This document shows, piece by piece, positions 32,880-41,100 of a stretch of DNA of 44,033 nt. The translations under genes and the position numbers were made by a program. This DNA is from Planctomycetaceae bacterium (GTDB lineage Bacteria > Planctomycetota > Planctomycetia > Pirellulales > Pirellulaceae). The notes below the pieces were generated by a model. That model had not been told where the DNA came from, did not search any database, and worked only from the letters and a program-made list of their open reading frames with translations. The first letter of the stretch is position 1. The number at the start of each line of letters is the position of its first letter. Location: assembly GCA_012729315.1 (NCBI GenBank), contig JAAYDI010000212.1:1-44033 (forward strand), in the 5' to 3' direction.

Positions 32880-34235
32880 ATGACCAGTCCCGCGCACCCC
32901 ATGGTGTCCTCGGCGGCCTCAACGTCAGCTCCACGCTGGACGCGGCGGCAGATACTCAAACGTTCTATGGCGGCGGCCAGCGTGTGGGCCGTGCCGTATC
33001 TTGTTCCCGCCAGCGCCCTGGGACGCAACGGCCGGGCGGCGCCGAGTGAACGCATTGTGTTGGGTGGTATCGGGCTCGGTGGTCGTGGCCGCGCCGTGTT
33101 GAGCGAGATGCTGGCCGAACCGGACGTGCAGTTCCGGGCCATCTGCGACATCAACCGCAGCCGGGGCGAGATCGTCAAGAACCTGGTGGACACGACCTAC
33201 GGCAACTCGGATTGCACCATCTCCCGCGACATGCGCGAGTACCTGGCTGAACGCACCGATATCGACGCCGTCCTGATCGCGACGGGAGACCGCTGGCATG
33301 CGTTGGCGTCGATCCTGGCCATGCGGGCCGGCAAGGACGTGTACTGCGAGAAACCTTCGTCCATGACGATCGCCGAAGGGCGGATCGTAGCCGATACCGC
33401 GCGGGAATATCAGCGCGTCTATCAGACGGGCACGCAGGGCTTGAGTTCCCCGAGCCGGGTGTTCGGTATTGAGCTGGCCAGCTCCGGCCGGCTCGGCCAG
33501 TTGCACACGGCCTACGCCCAGATCGCCCCTTGGGGCGACGCCCTCATGCGGCGCGACTGGCTCCCCTCCCAGCCCGAGCCGCCGAAAGCGGAACTCGACT
33601 GGGACGCCTGGCTGGGCCCGTGCCCCTGGCGCCCCTATAACGTGGCCTACGTCCAAGGCGAATGGCGCAATCACTACGACTTCCACACCAGCTGTATCGG
33701 CGAGTGGGGCGCGCACACCATCATGCAGGTCCAGGCCGGCATCAACGCCCGGGAGACCGCCGCGATCACGTACGAGTATGTCCCGGCACCCACCGGCGAT
33801 GGCCTGGTCGCGCATTATGCCAACGGCGTGAAGCTGATTCTGTCGCTGAACCAGGAGTTCTGGGGCGGCGTCTCAGGCCAGCGATTCGACGGTACCGACG
33901 GCTGGATCGCCAATTCCGGCATGGACCACTCGATGTCGGTCGCCTCCTCGCCCGCTCTGCTCAACGAGATCGATAAGGTGCTCGACGAGTACACGGCCCG
34001 CACGGGGCGACCGTTGAATCACAACCGTGACTTCCTCGACTGCGTCAAGTCGCGCCGCCAGACGGTGGCTTATCCGGAAGCGATGCATCGCGCCATGACC
34101 ACCGTGCATGCTGCCAATATCTGCATGTGGCTCCAACGCAACCTGACCTACGATCCGGTCCAGGAGGAGTTCGTCAACGATGCCGAGGCCAATGCGCTGC
34201 GGGCCCGCGTCATGCGCGCGCCCTGGACGGCGTAG
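32880..34235 (+). CDS. Tat-exported Gfo/Idh/MocA oxidoreductase
   Basis: A 451-residue NAD(P)-dependent oxidoreductase. The N-terminus contains a twin-arginine signal (TRRQILKRSMAAAS, residues 21-34), so the enzyme is predicted to be folded in the cytoplasm and then exported. The Rossmann fold starts at residues 59-71 (IVLGGIGLGGRGR). The family motif EKP lies at 157-159 (DVYCEKPSSMT), containing the expected active-site Lys. The C-terminal alpha/beta domain includes WRNHYDFHTSCIGEWGAH with a His/Asp-rich active-site loop and DFLDCVKSRRQTVAYPEA, typical of the planctomycete subgroup. It acts on an unknown sugar derivative and probably works with the ThuA-like protein encoded upstream. RBS CAGGAG lies upstream. 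Confidence 0.9.
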   Translation: MTSPAHPMVSSAASTSAPRWTRRQILKRSMAAASVWAVPYLVPASALGRNGRAAPSERIVLGGIGLGGRGRAVLSEMLAEPDVQFRAICDINRSRGEIVKNLVDTTYGNSDCTISRDMREYLAERTDIDAVLIATGDRWHALASILAMRAGKDVYCEKPSSMTIAEGRIVADTAREYQRVYQTGTQGLSSPSRVFGIELASSGRLGQLHTAYAQIAPWGDALMRRDWLPSQPEPPKAELDWDAWLGPCPWRPYNVAYVQGEWRNHYDFHTSCIGEWGAHTIMQVQAGINARETAAITYEYVPAPTGDGLVAHYANGVKLILSLNQEFWGGVSGQRFDGTDGWIANSGMDHSMSVASSPALLNEIDKVLDEYTARTGRPLNHNRDFLDCVKSRRQTVAYPEAMHRAMTTVHAANICMWLQRNLTYDPVQEEFVNDAEANALRARVMRAPWTA

Positions 34236-34373
34236 GAGTCGGCCCGTCGGCCGTTGGCCGCCGACCGCCAACAGACATCCCACGCGGGACTTGTCGCCGC
34301 GATACCCGCAATCCACAATCAGGAAGGATCGGCTGGCGTTGGAGATCGTCCGACACTGGGGAAGTGGCAGGGT

Positions 34374-35864
34374 ATGCGCAAACGCAGGGGACAACAGCGA
34401 CCGCCGCAGGGCGAGACGCCGGAACCCGCGCCGGCTGCGGGCCGGCAGCGTCGGGGATGGCGCACGGCGATTGGAGTGCTGGTGGTGGCCGTCGCGATCG
34501 CGGTGATTGTCGACTCGTTCCGGGCGGATGCGCCGGACGATCCGCAGCCGGTTGCGCCGGACGAGGCGCCGGCGGTGGCGCGCGTGGTGGTGCCGGATGA
34601 GCCGCCGCCGCTGACGATCGACTTCGAGTATTCGCCTTCCCAGACCCATGAGGATCTGACGGCGGCCATGGTACGGATTGCGGACCGGCTGGCCGCCACG
34701 TTTCCCGATGACCCCTTGGTCTACGATCTGCAGGGGCGGGTGTATGCCTACCTGGGAAAGTCCGCCGAGGCGGCGCGGGCGTGGCAACGCTGTCTGGAGG
34801 TGGAACCGGATCGGCCCGACGCGTGCAGCGGACTGGCCAAACTGGCGATCAAGAGCGGTGACGACGCGGCGGCCGAACCGCTGCTGCGCAAAGCCCTGGC
34901 GGTGGACGATTCGCTGAGCGAGACGGTCCAGCAGTTGGCCGAGTTGCTGACGCGCGGCAACCGTGCCGAAGAGGCTGTGGAGGTCCTCGCACGCTACGTG
35001 CAGCGCTATCCGACGGCGGCCGAGTGCCTGCTGACGCTGGCCCAGACCGAACTGCAACTGGGTAATCTGGACGCCGCGCAGCAGCATTTCGAAGCCGTGG
35101 TGGCGCTGCGCCCGACGATGCACGAAGCCTTTCTGGGACTGGGCACGGTGCTGACCCGTCAGGGGCGGCGCGAGGAGGGACGCAAGCACCTGGAAACCGC
35201 CCGCACGTTACGGGCCGAGAAACCGGGCCGCCCCGCAGATCTGAGCGCGGCGGAGTTCGACATGCTGCAGACGCGCGTGAGCTGTGCGAGTTCGGTCCTG
35301 TACGCGGCCCAGGTGTACCAGCGTCATGGACAGCTGCCGGCGGCCGAGCACCTGGCCCGCCAGGCCATGGCCATGGACCCCAAGAGCCTGCCCAGCCGCC
35401 TGCTCCTCATCACGCTCTATGGCGAGATGCAGGACGTGCCTCGCGCGATCCAGGTCTGTGAGGATACTGTCGCGGCCGATCCGGAGAACCCGGATCTGGT
35501 CTGGGAACTGGGGGTGCTGAACTTCCAGGCCGGGCGTTTCGAGGCGGCCGAGTCGGCGCTGCGGAAGGTGCTGCACCTGGCGCCGGATCAGGCACGCAGC
35601 TATGAAGGCCTGGCCGAACTGTTCCTGCAAAGTGGGCGCTGGGACGACGAGGCGGTACGGCTGGCGCGCGAAGCTGTCCGCCTGAACCCGGCCGCCAGGA
35701 ACTACGTGCTGCTGGGCCGGCTGTGTGCCATGTCCGGAGACTTCGACGCCGCGCGGCTGGCCCTCGACGAGGCGCTCGAACGGGAGCCGGACAACGGGTT
35801 CTACCGCCAGTTGCGGGAGGAGCTGCCGGCACTCGAACGCGGCAGGCGCGCGAAACAGAAATGA
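34374..35864 (+). CDS. Membrane-anchored TPR protein
   Basis: A 496-residue protein. Residues 31-48 are a single N-terminal membrane helix (TAIGVLVVAVAIAVIVDS) behind a basic cytoplasmic stretch. From about residue 110 to the C-terminus there are around nine to ten TPR-type repeats, with visible signatures such as GRVYAYLGKSAEAARAWQRC, EVEPDRPDA and NFQAGRFEAAESALRKVLHL. TPR domains bind other proteins. The gene lies 153 bases before an FG-GAP/UnbV gene, and the same two modules are fused in the 1268-residue protein at 5186, so the two are likely partners. The start at 34374 was chosen because it directly precedes the basic-helix anchor; the frame stays open back to 34254. Confidence 0.8.
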   Translation: MRKRRGQQRPPQGETPEPAPAAGRQRRGWRTAIGVLVVAVAIAVIVDSFRADAPDDPQPVAPDEAPAVARVVVPDEPPPLTIDFEYSPSQTHEDLTAAMVRIADRLAATFPDDPLVYDLQGRVYAYLGKSAEAARAWQRCLEVEPDRPDACSGLAKLAIKSGDDAAAEPLLRKALAVDDSLSETVQQLAELLTRGNRAEEAVEVLARYVQRYPTAAECLLTLAQTELQLGNLDAAQQHFEAVVALRPTMHEAFLGLGTVLTRQGRREEGRKHLETARTLRAEKPGRPADLSAAEFDMLQTRVSCASSVLYAAQVYQRHGQLPAAEHLARQAMAMDPKSLPSRLLLITLYGEMQDVPRAIQVCEDTVAADPENPDLVWELGVLNFQAGRFEAAESALRKVLHLAPDQARSYEGLAELFLQSGRWDDEAVRLAREAVRLNPAARNYVLLGRLCAMSGDFDAARLALDEALEREPDNGFYRQLREELPALERGRRAKQK

Positions 35865-36017
35865 CCACTACATACAATAGCGGCAAATACAATAGTGACA
35901 AACGGTGACGCATCTGCCCGGCGTGACTCGCGCCGGCCCGCCCGCCGGCCGGCACGCGTCCCGGAGCTGCCTGGGAAAGGACCGGTCGTGCCTGCACACA
36001 AGAACGAGAACGATCTG

Positions 36018-37718
36018 ATGGACATGCCGCCGCACGCTGCCACACGGTGTGTGGCCGCCGTGGTTCTCTGTGGTGCTCTGCTCCTGCCGACGCTCCCGGC
36101 CGCCCGGGGCGCCGACTGCCCCATCGTGCTGCAGGATGTCACGCAGGAATCGGGGATCCAGTTCCGGCACAGCGACGGCAGCCGAGGCGAGTATCACATC
36201 GTCGAGTACGTCAGTGCGGGGCTGGCACTGTTTGACTACGACGGCGACGGCTGGATCGATGTCTACTTCCTCAACGGGGCGCCCTTCGGTGCGGAACCTG
36301 ACACACCGCTCCCGCAAGATGCTCTCTACCGCAACCTGGGCGGCTGGCGCTTTGCCGATGTGACGCAGCAGGCCGGGCTGGGAGACACGCAGCACGGGCT
36401 GGGCGTGACCGCCGCCGACTACAACAACGACGGATACCAGGATCTGTACGTCAACAACTGTGGCCCGAACGTGCTCTACCAGAATCAGGGGGATGGCACC
36501 TTCCTGGACATCACGGCCCGGGCGGGAGTCGAAAACGGCCAGCGGGTCGGCGCCTGTGTCTGCTTCCTGGACGCCGATCGCGACGGGCTGCTCGACCTGT
36601 TTGTTTCGAATTACGTGAAGTTTTCGTTGGACAAGCACCGCCACACCACGCTGCGCGGCATCTCCGTGTACCCCTCGCCGCTGGCCTATGAACCGGACAC
36701 GAACACGTTCTACCGCAACAACGGCGACGGGGCATTCGCTGATGCCACGGACAGTTCGGGGATCGGCGCGCACGCGGGTACAGGCATGGGGGGCGTCTGC
36801 GGCGACTACGATGGGGATGGTGACACGGACATTTTCGTGTGCAACGACATGACCCCGAACTTCCTGTTCGAAAACGACGGATCCGGCGTGTTCACGGAAG
36901 TCGCGCTGTTCCAGGGAACTGCCTTCGATGTGACGGGGCGCGCACAGGGCAGTATGGGGGTGGACTGTGGCGACTACGATAACGACGGCTGGCTGGACTT
37001 CGTGCAGACCTGTTTTCAGGACGAGATGCCGGTCCTCTACCGCAACTCCGGGCACGGGTACTTCGACGACGTGAGTCGCTTGACCGGCGTAGGTGCCGCG
37101 GCCCACCGCAGGGTGACATGGGGTGTGGGCCTGGTCGACTTCGATAACGACGGGTATCGGGATATCTTCATTGCCACAGGGCACCTGGAAGACAACGTGG
37201 CGCTGAAGGATGACACGATCCAGTATGAAACCCAGAACATCCTGTTGCGCAATACGGGCGATGGCCGATTCGTCGACGTGTCATCGCGGAGCGGACCTGG
37301 CATGCTGCTCAAACGCTGTAGCCGCGGAGCCGGCTTCGACGACCTGGACAACGATGGCGATATCGACGTTGTCATACTGAATTCGCGCCGCGAGCCGACC
37401 ATCCTGCGCAACGACTCGCCCCGCAACCACCATTGGCTGCAGGTCCGCCTGATCGGCACTCAGGCCAGTCGCGATGGCGTCGGAGCACGCGTCAAGGTCA
37501 CGGCGGGTGACCTGATCCAGATCGACGAGGTGCACAGCGGGCGCGGATACCAGGGCCATAGCGGCATGCGGCTCCACTTCGGCCTGGGACGCCACGATCA
37601 GATCGACCGTATCGACGTCGATTGGATCGGCGGCCAGAGCGAAGCCTTTTACGACGTCAAAGTGGACCAACTGGTGACGCTCATCGAGGGAACCGGCCAG
37701 TATCCAGAAAGCAGGTAA
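36018..37718 (+). CDS. Secreted FG-GAP/UnbV (CRTAC-type) protein
   Basis: A 566-residue protein. The signal peptide covers about residues 1-34 (VAAVVLCGALLLPTLPAARG). Seven FG-GAP-type calcium loops can be read: FDYDGDGWIDVYF, ADYNNDGYQDLYV, LDADRDGLLDLFV, GDYDGDGDTDIFV, GDYDNDGWLDFV, VDFDNDGYRDIFI and DDLDNDGDIDVVI. They are expected to form a seven-bladed beta propeller. At about 475-555 follows the ASPIC/UnbV domain (HHWLQVRLIG, GARVKVTAGD, HFGLGRHDQID), the same combination as in CRTAC1. The upstream frame to GTG 35895 would add a basic stretch before the signal peptide; ATG 36018 is preferred although its RBS is weak. Probably acts outside the cell, perhaps with the TPR protein. Confidence 0.85.
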   Translation: MDMPPHAATRCVAAVVLCGALLLPTLPAARGADCPIVLQDVTQESGIQFRHSDGSRGEYHIVEYVSAGLALFDYDGDGWIDVYFLNGAPFGAEPDTPLPQDALYRNLGGWRFADVTQQAGLGDTQHGLGVTAADYNNDGYQDLYVNNCGPNVLYQNQGDGTFLDITARAGVENGQRVGACVCFLDADRDGLLDLFVSNYVKFSLDKHRHTTLRGISVYPSPLAYEPDTNTFYRNNGDGAFADATDSSGIGAHAGTGMGGVCGDYDGDGDTDIFVCNDMTPNFLFENDGSGVFTEVALFQGTAFDVTGRAQGSMGVDCGDYDNDGWLDFVQTCFQDEMPVLYRNSGHGYFDDVSRLTGVGAAAHRRVTWGVGLVDFDNDGYRDIFIATGHLEDNVALKDDTIQYETQNILLRNTGDGRFVDVSSRSGPGMLLKRCSRGAGFDDLDNDGDIDVVILNSRREPTILRNDSPRNHHWLQVRLIGTQASRDGVGARVKVTAGDLIQIDEVHSGRGYQGHSGMRLHFGLGRHDQIDRIDVDWIGGQSEAFYDVKVDQLVTLIEGTGQYPESR

Positions 37719-37884
37719 CCATGTATTCTTGCGTGATAGCTTGCGTCCGGTACATTGTGCGGATAACTTAGTGGCGTTCTGAGTCTCGAACCGGCGTGGA
37801 TGCATACAGTTCAGTATTCGGGGGGTATGGACACGTCATGGCGTCGGGCTCGTGTTGTACCTTTTTCACAAGGAATTGCAGACG

Positions 37885-38085
37885 ATGATGACTTGGGTGA
37901 AGCGAACTGTGGTGGCGCTGATGCTGTTCGGGTTTGTGGCCTCGGTACCTCTGACGGTGGGTTGCCAGTCGAGGGACGATCGGAACAAGGCCAAGCCGGA
38001 TTTCAAGCACGAGAACATAGATCCGTCGAACGTGAAGATGGGTCCGCTTCCGGGTGGCGCACCGGAAGCGCCCGCGCAGCCGTGA
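37885..38085 (+). CDS. Small putative lipoprotein
   Basis: A 66-residue protein with an N-terminal hydrophobic signal (VVALMLFGFVASVPL) ending in TVGC, a plausible lipobox whose Cys would be lipidated. The mature part is short, hydrophilic and probably disordered (SRDDRNKAKPDFKHENID, later Pro/Gly/Ala-rich). The ATG-ATG start at 37885 has AAGGA upstream; a longer frame from 37852 is less likely. Similar tiny lipoproteins are common in planctomycetes. Function unknown. Confidence 0.6.
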   Translation: MMTWVKRTVVALMLFGFVASVPLTVGCQSRDDRNKAKPDFKHENIDPSNVKMGPLPGGAPEAPAQP

Positions 38086-38638
38086 GATAGGGCCTATATA
38101 GGCGGCGTTTTCAGGCGTCTGGTGGCCATCAGGCGGCCATCAGTCGGCGGATCAGCAGGTTGTCTCGCCCGGCCGGTATTTCGATCGGCCGGAGGCGGGG
38201 CAGACGGCCAGATCGACGTGGACAATCAGGGCGGGAGTCAGGTTCTCGCCCGCCATTTTGGGGAGCCGGGCTGCGGATGCGGCCGATTTCGCAAAGAAAA
38301 CGCTTGCATTTTGAAGGTGTTGGCGGTACTTTACAGGGGTTGTATTAGGCCACCCGCGGATGAAGATGGGGCTGTGGTGAGGCTTGGTGAAGCGGCGAGT
38401 TCTGATCTATCCGATACTTTTTTGATACTTTGTGTCGGGAGGGAGGTCTGGTTGCGAGCCTCTGGTTCTGGACCGAGCTACCGAGAAGAGGCTGGCTGCA
38501 AGTGATGGAGAAGAGGCATAGAACGTTCCGATGAGTGTTGTGCTTACCTGGACGAACGGGAGTGAGTCGCGTTGAAGCACTTTTGGTTCGCCGTTTTTTC
38601 CTTGTTTTCTCTTATATTGTATATTGGAGGTAGCCCGA
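38086..38638. other. Gene-free spacer before the DUF1559 gene
   Basis: About 550 bases with no supported gene; the open frame from 38122 has no RBS or domain. A short perfect palindrome GCCTATATAGGC lies at 38093-38104. The last 60 bases (from 38579) are T-rich and end in the ribosome binding site TTGGAGG of the DUF1559 gene. No strong promoter was found. Confidence 0.55.
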
Positions 38639-39655
38639 ATGAACCGCAAAATTCGGCGCGGTTTCACCTTGGTGGAACTGCTGGTGGTGATCGCCATTAT
38701 TGGCGTTCTCGTTGCCCTACTGCTGCCCGCCGTACAGGCGGCGCGCGAAGCCGCACGTCGTATGTCGTGCTCGAACAATGCCAAGCAAATCGGCTTGGCT
38801 TTGCACAACTACCATGACACGTTCAAAAAGTTTCCCAAGATCATTTGGGGATATCCCGACATCCCGGCGAACGAGAGGGGTGGGGAGTTGCCGCAGGCCT
38901 ACCACCACACATGGGTCACAGGTCTGCTGCCGTTCATGGAACAGCAGAACCTGTACGACCGGATCAACTTCCGGACCTGGGCCTGGGGGCAACCGCACGT
39001 CGGTACGCTGGTGCCCGGACTGAGGTGCCCGTCGGACAATATGTGGACGACTTCGGCGGAAACGCACGGCATTGCCTGGACTAACTACGCAGGCAGTGAA
39101 GGGTATCACTGGTGGACGACGGCCTTTATTGGGGCTCCCCCGTTGCCGCGCCGCAGTGGTGATGTGTCGGGCCTGTTTGCACCCGGCAAGAAATGGCGGT
39201 CGTTGGCCAGCATCGTGGACGGGACTTCTAACACGGTGATCATCGCCGAGCGTGATTCCTACGGCTACTACGGCGGTCCGTTCAACACGAGCGGTACGGG
39301 CGCCCGCCAGACGAATCCTAGTTATGCGTCGTTCTGCTCTGCCTTTGTCGCTACATGCACCAACGGTTGGGGTTCGGGCGAAGGTGGAGTAACTCGCTTC
39401 GCTGACGTCGACAACTCCAAGCCGAAGGGTGGCGGCTTTTTCCGCTCCTCGCCAAATTCCTTCACGCCGACCTACTTGACGGCCTGGGGGATTAATACGG
39501 AGTGGCCAGGGGCTAGCAGCCTGCATGCGGGGGATGTGGTGATGTGCATCAAGGGTGACGGCAGCGTGGCCCCGGTGAGCGACAGCATCACGTGGGGCCT
39601 GTGGCTCGCCCTGAACGGCATCGCGGACAGTAACACGTCCGTCATTCCGGACTAG
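38639..39655 (+). CDS. DUF1559 protein with prepilin-type N-terminus
   Basis: A 338-residue pseudopilin-like protein of a family greatly expanded in planctomycetes. The N-terminus has the type IV prepilin cleavage motif RRGFTLVELLVVIAIIGVL, cut after Gly8 with Glu13 at position +5. A hydrophobic helix follows, then the family signature ALLLPAVQAAREAARR and MSCSNNAKQIGLALHNYHD. The C-terminus carries the H-X9-DG feature (LHAGDVVMCIKGDGSVAP) and ends in GIADSNTSVIPD. It should be processed by prepilin peptidase and sit in the cytoplasmic membrane or a fibre. The ATG at 38639 has a strong RBS (GGAGG). A terminator follows at 39736-39765. Confidence 0.95.
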   Translation: MNRKIRRGFTLVELLVVIAIIGVLVALLLPAVQAAREAARRMSCSNNAKQIGLALHNYHDTFKKFPKIIWGYPDIPANERGGELPQAYHHTWVTGLLPFMEQQNLYDRINFRTWAWGQPHVGTLVPGLRCPSDNMWTTSAETHGIAWTNYAGSEGYHWWTTAFIGAPPLPRRSGDVSGLFAPGKKWRSLASIVDGTSNTVIIAERDSYGYYGGPFNTSGTGARQTNPSYASFCSAFVATCTNGWGSGEGGVTRFADVDNSKPKGGGFFRSSPNSFTPTYLTAWGINTEWPGASSLHAGDVVMCIKGDGSVAPVSDSITWGLWLALNGIADSNTSVIPD

Positions 39656-39735
39656 GCACCTCCGGCTGTCACTGCTCCGACTTCGAGGCCGGGACGGTTG
39701 CGTGTGATCAGGACCGATATTAACCGCACTTTCTG

Positions 39736-39765
39736 GGGCGGGAGGTAGACTCCCGTCCCTTTTTT
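39736..39765 (+). terminator. Intrinsic terminator after the DUF1559 gene
   Basis: A GGGCGGGAG stem pairs with CTCCCGTCCC (one bulged T) around a 5-base loop, followed by six T. It is 80 bases downstream of the stop codon. Confidence 0.85.
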
Positions 39766-39925
39766 CGTCTCTTGACGGGCTGGCGCGTCCGTCATCTGGC
39801 TCGGTTAGCGGAATCGGTCGACTCGCGGTACCTGCGACGCGGCGCTTCGTCCAAGAGGCTTTTCTCATCGGCTGGACGATCCGCGTGCGAAAAGTCTTGT
39901 CTATTTCATGCGCTACCAAAAAAAC

Positions 39926-39955
39926 TTGACATACGATCTTTCCGTGCAGTAGAAT
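39926..39955 (+). promoter_or_regulatory. Strong sigma-70-type promoter
   Basis: A perfect TTGACA is followed after 18 bases by TAGAAT (five of six). It is preceded by an A-rich run (CCAAAAAAAC) that could act as an UP-like element. It points toward the small Cys protein gene at 40212. Confidence 0.7.
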
Positions 39956-40211
39956 CTGGGCGATCTCAGACAGAGAACTTGGGATGCGGTAGCACCGTGG
40001 ACGTCGACCTCCTTCTGGATTGGAATTGGAGATGCGTTCGTTGCGGGCTTCAGTTATTACCAGCAATTGGCGCTGCGAGGTCGTGGGGGAACCTTGTCTG
40101 AGCGCCACCGTCGAAACACACGAAACGCGATAGCGAAGGACGGAAGTCGACAGCGTGGTTTGAGTTTCAAGACGTCTCAGTATGTGATTCTCTGTATCTG
40201 GAGTAAGGAAA

Positions 40212-40589
40212 ATGAACCGACGCACCGTTTTCGTATGTTTAAGGATCTTGTTGGCGTGTGCAGCTTGTCTCGCGACACAAGGCTTCGCCCGAGAAGCAAG
40301 CGCCCAGTCCCAGTGGTGTATTTACACGCCAATGGGGCTTGCCAATGCCAACACGAATTGTAATTGTGTTGGCAGCGGTCCTAACCCTCCCGCCTCTGCT
40401 TATTGTCAAGTCGTGGGAGGCAACAACGCGAAAGTTGCGGGTTGTGCAATCTCCGGCGGCCCGTGGAACGTAACAATAACGATGCCTAGTGGAGGCTGGG
40501 GAACTGGCCAGGGATCTGTGGCACTCTACACAAAAGATCCTAAGAACGGCGGCGTCCTTATCTTGTCCAAGCCGGTCACCTTCCAATGA
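40212..40589 (+). CDS. Small secreted Cys-containing protein
   Basis: A 125-residue protein with a strong RBS (AAGGAAA) and a clear signal peptide (about residues 1-32, LLACAACLATQGFA, cleavage near ASAQS). The mature part of about 93 residues contains five cysteines (WCIYTPMG, NCNCVG, YCQVVGG, AGCAISG) and is otherwise Gly/Asn/Pro-rich with a beta-rich C-terminus (GSVALYTKDPKNGGVLILSK). I recognise no family. Codons are less GC-biased than in its neighbours: 30 of the 60 bases at 40321-40380 are G or C. It is flanked by a DUF1559 gene and a DUF1559 remnant, which suggests an unstable or recently acquired island. Secreted, perhaps a disulfide-stabilised surface or effector protein; that is inference. 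Confidence 0.7.
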   Translation: MNRRTVFVCLRILLACAACLATQGFAREASAQSQWCIYTPMGLANANTNCNCVGSGPNPPASAYCQVVGGNNAKVAGCAISGGPWNVTITMPSGGWGTGQGSVALYTKDPKNGGVLILSKPVTFQ

Positions 40590-41019
40590 CCTTGGTATAG
40601 AGGAGTGCCGTTGTCATGCTTTCAACCGTGCGGGCTGGAAACAGTCCGCACGGACATTGCTTCGGACAGAAACGACCATTGCAAAAACGCATTAGCGACA
40701 CTGGAAATAGCTGAATGCCCTGAGTTCCGGCAGCGATTGCGATTGTTGTCTCGCGTGGCCAAATTCGGGGTTCACCGTAATGCACTCAGTAACTGGAACG
40801 GTGCGTGCGTCACGTTTCAGGTGCCACTGCTGCACAGTACGTCAATCCAAGCAGACTCAGTTAGGACTTGTAGGTGGATGGCGGCATATAACCGATGCTC
40901 GCAGATGTACCGGGCGACCGTCTGGTGGTGAATCCCCAATTCGCACAATACCTACGTCAGCACCCGCTCAGCAGCGTGATTTCTCGTCACATTGGCGTGT
41001 TGTGAAGCAGAACAGTCAG
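40590..41019. other. Gene-free spacer after the Cys protein
   Basis: About 430 bases with no supported gene, terminator or repeat. Frames are interrupted and lack ribosome binding sites. It ends in the DUF1559 remnant. Confidence 0.55.
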
Positions 41020-41100
41020 TGGTTCCGCGCCTCGCCACACTCCTTCACGCCGACCTACCTGACGGCCTGGGGGATGAACTGCGAGTGGCGCCGGGGCTAA
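41020..41100 (+). pseudogene. Remnant of a DUF1559 gene (3' part)
   Basis: The translated sequence WFRASPHSFTPTYLTAWGMN closely matches FFRSSPNSFTPTYLTAWGIN of the intact DUF1559 protein 1.6 kb upstream (nt 39437-39515). The DNA matches over about 75 bases, differing at roughly a dozen positions. A one-base insertion after GAGTGGC shifts the frame and produces a stop (TAA at 41098-41100). The N-terminal part and the H-X9-DG tail are absent. It is a decayed duplicate. Confidence 0.8.

Larger units (their letters stand above)
39656..40211. other. Spacer with terminator, promoter and long leader
   Basis: No gene is supported here. It contains the DUF1559 terminator and, at 39926-39955, a strong promoter. 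The 250 bases between the promoter and the ATG at 40212 form an unusually long 5' leader without a clear known riboswitch fold. Base composition is visibly richer in A and T than the surrounding genes. Confidence 0.6.

Noticed and set aside
38122-38505. 127-residue frame between lipoprotein and DUF1559 gene
   Set aside because: No start signal, no domain, and composition unlike neighbouring proteins.
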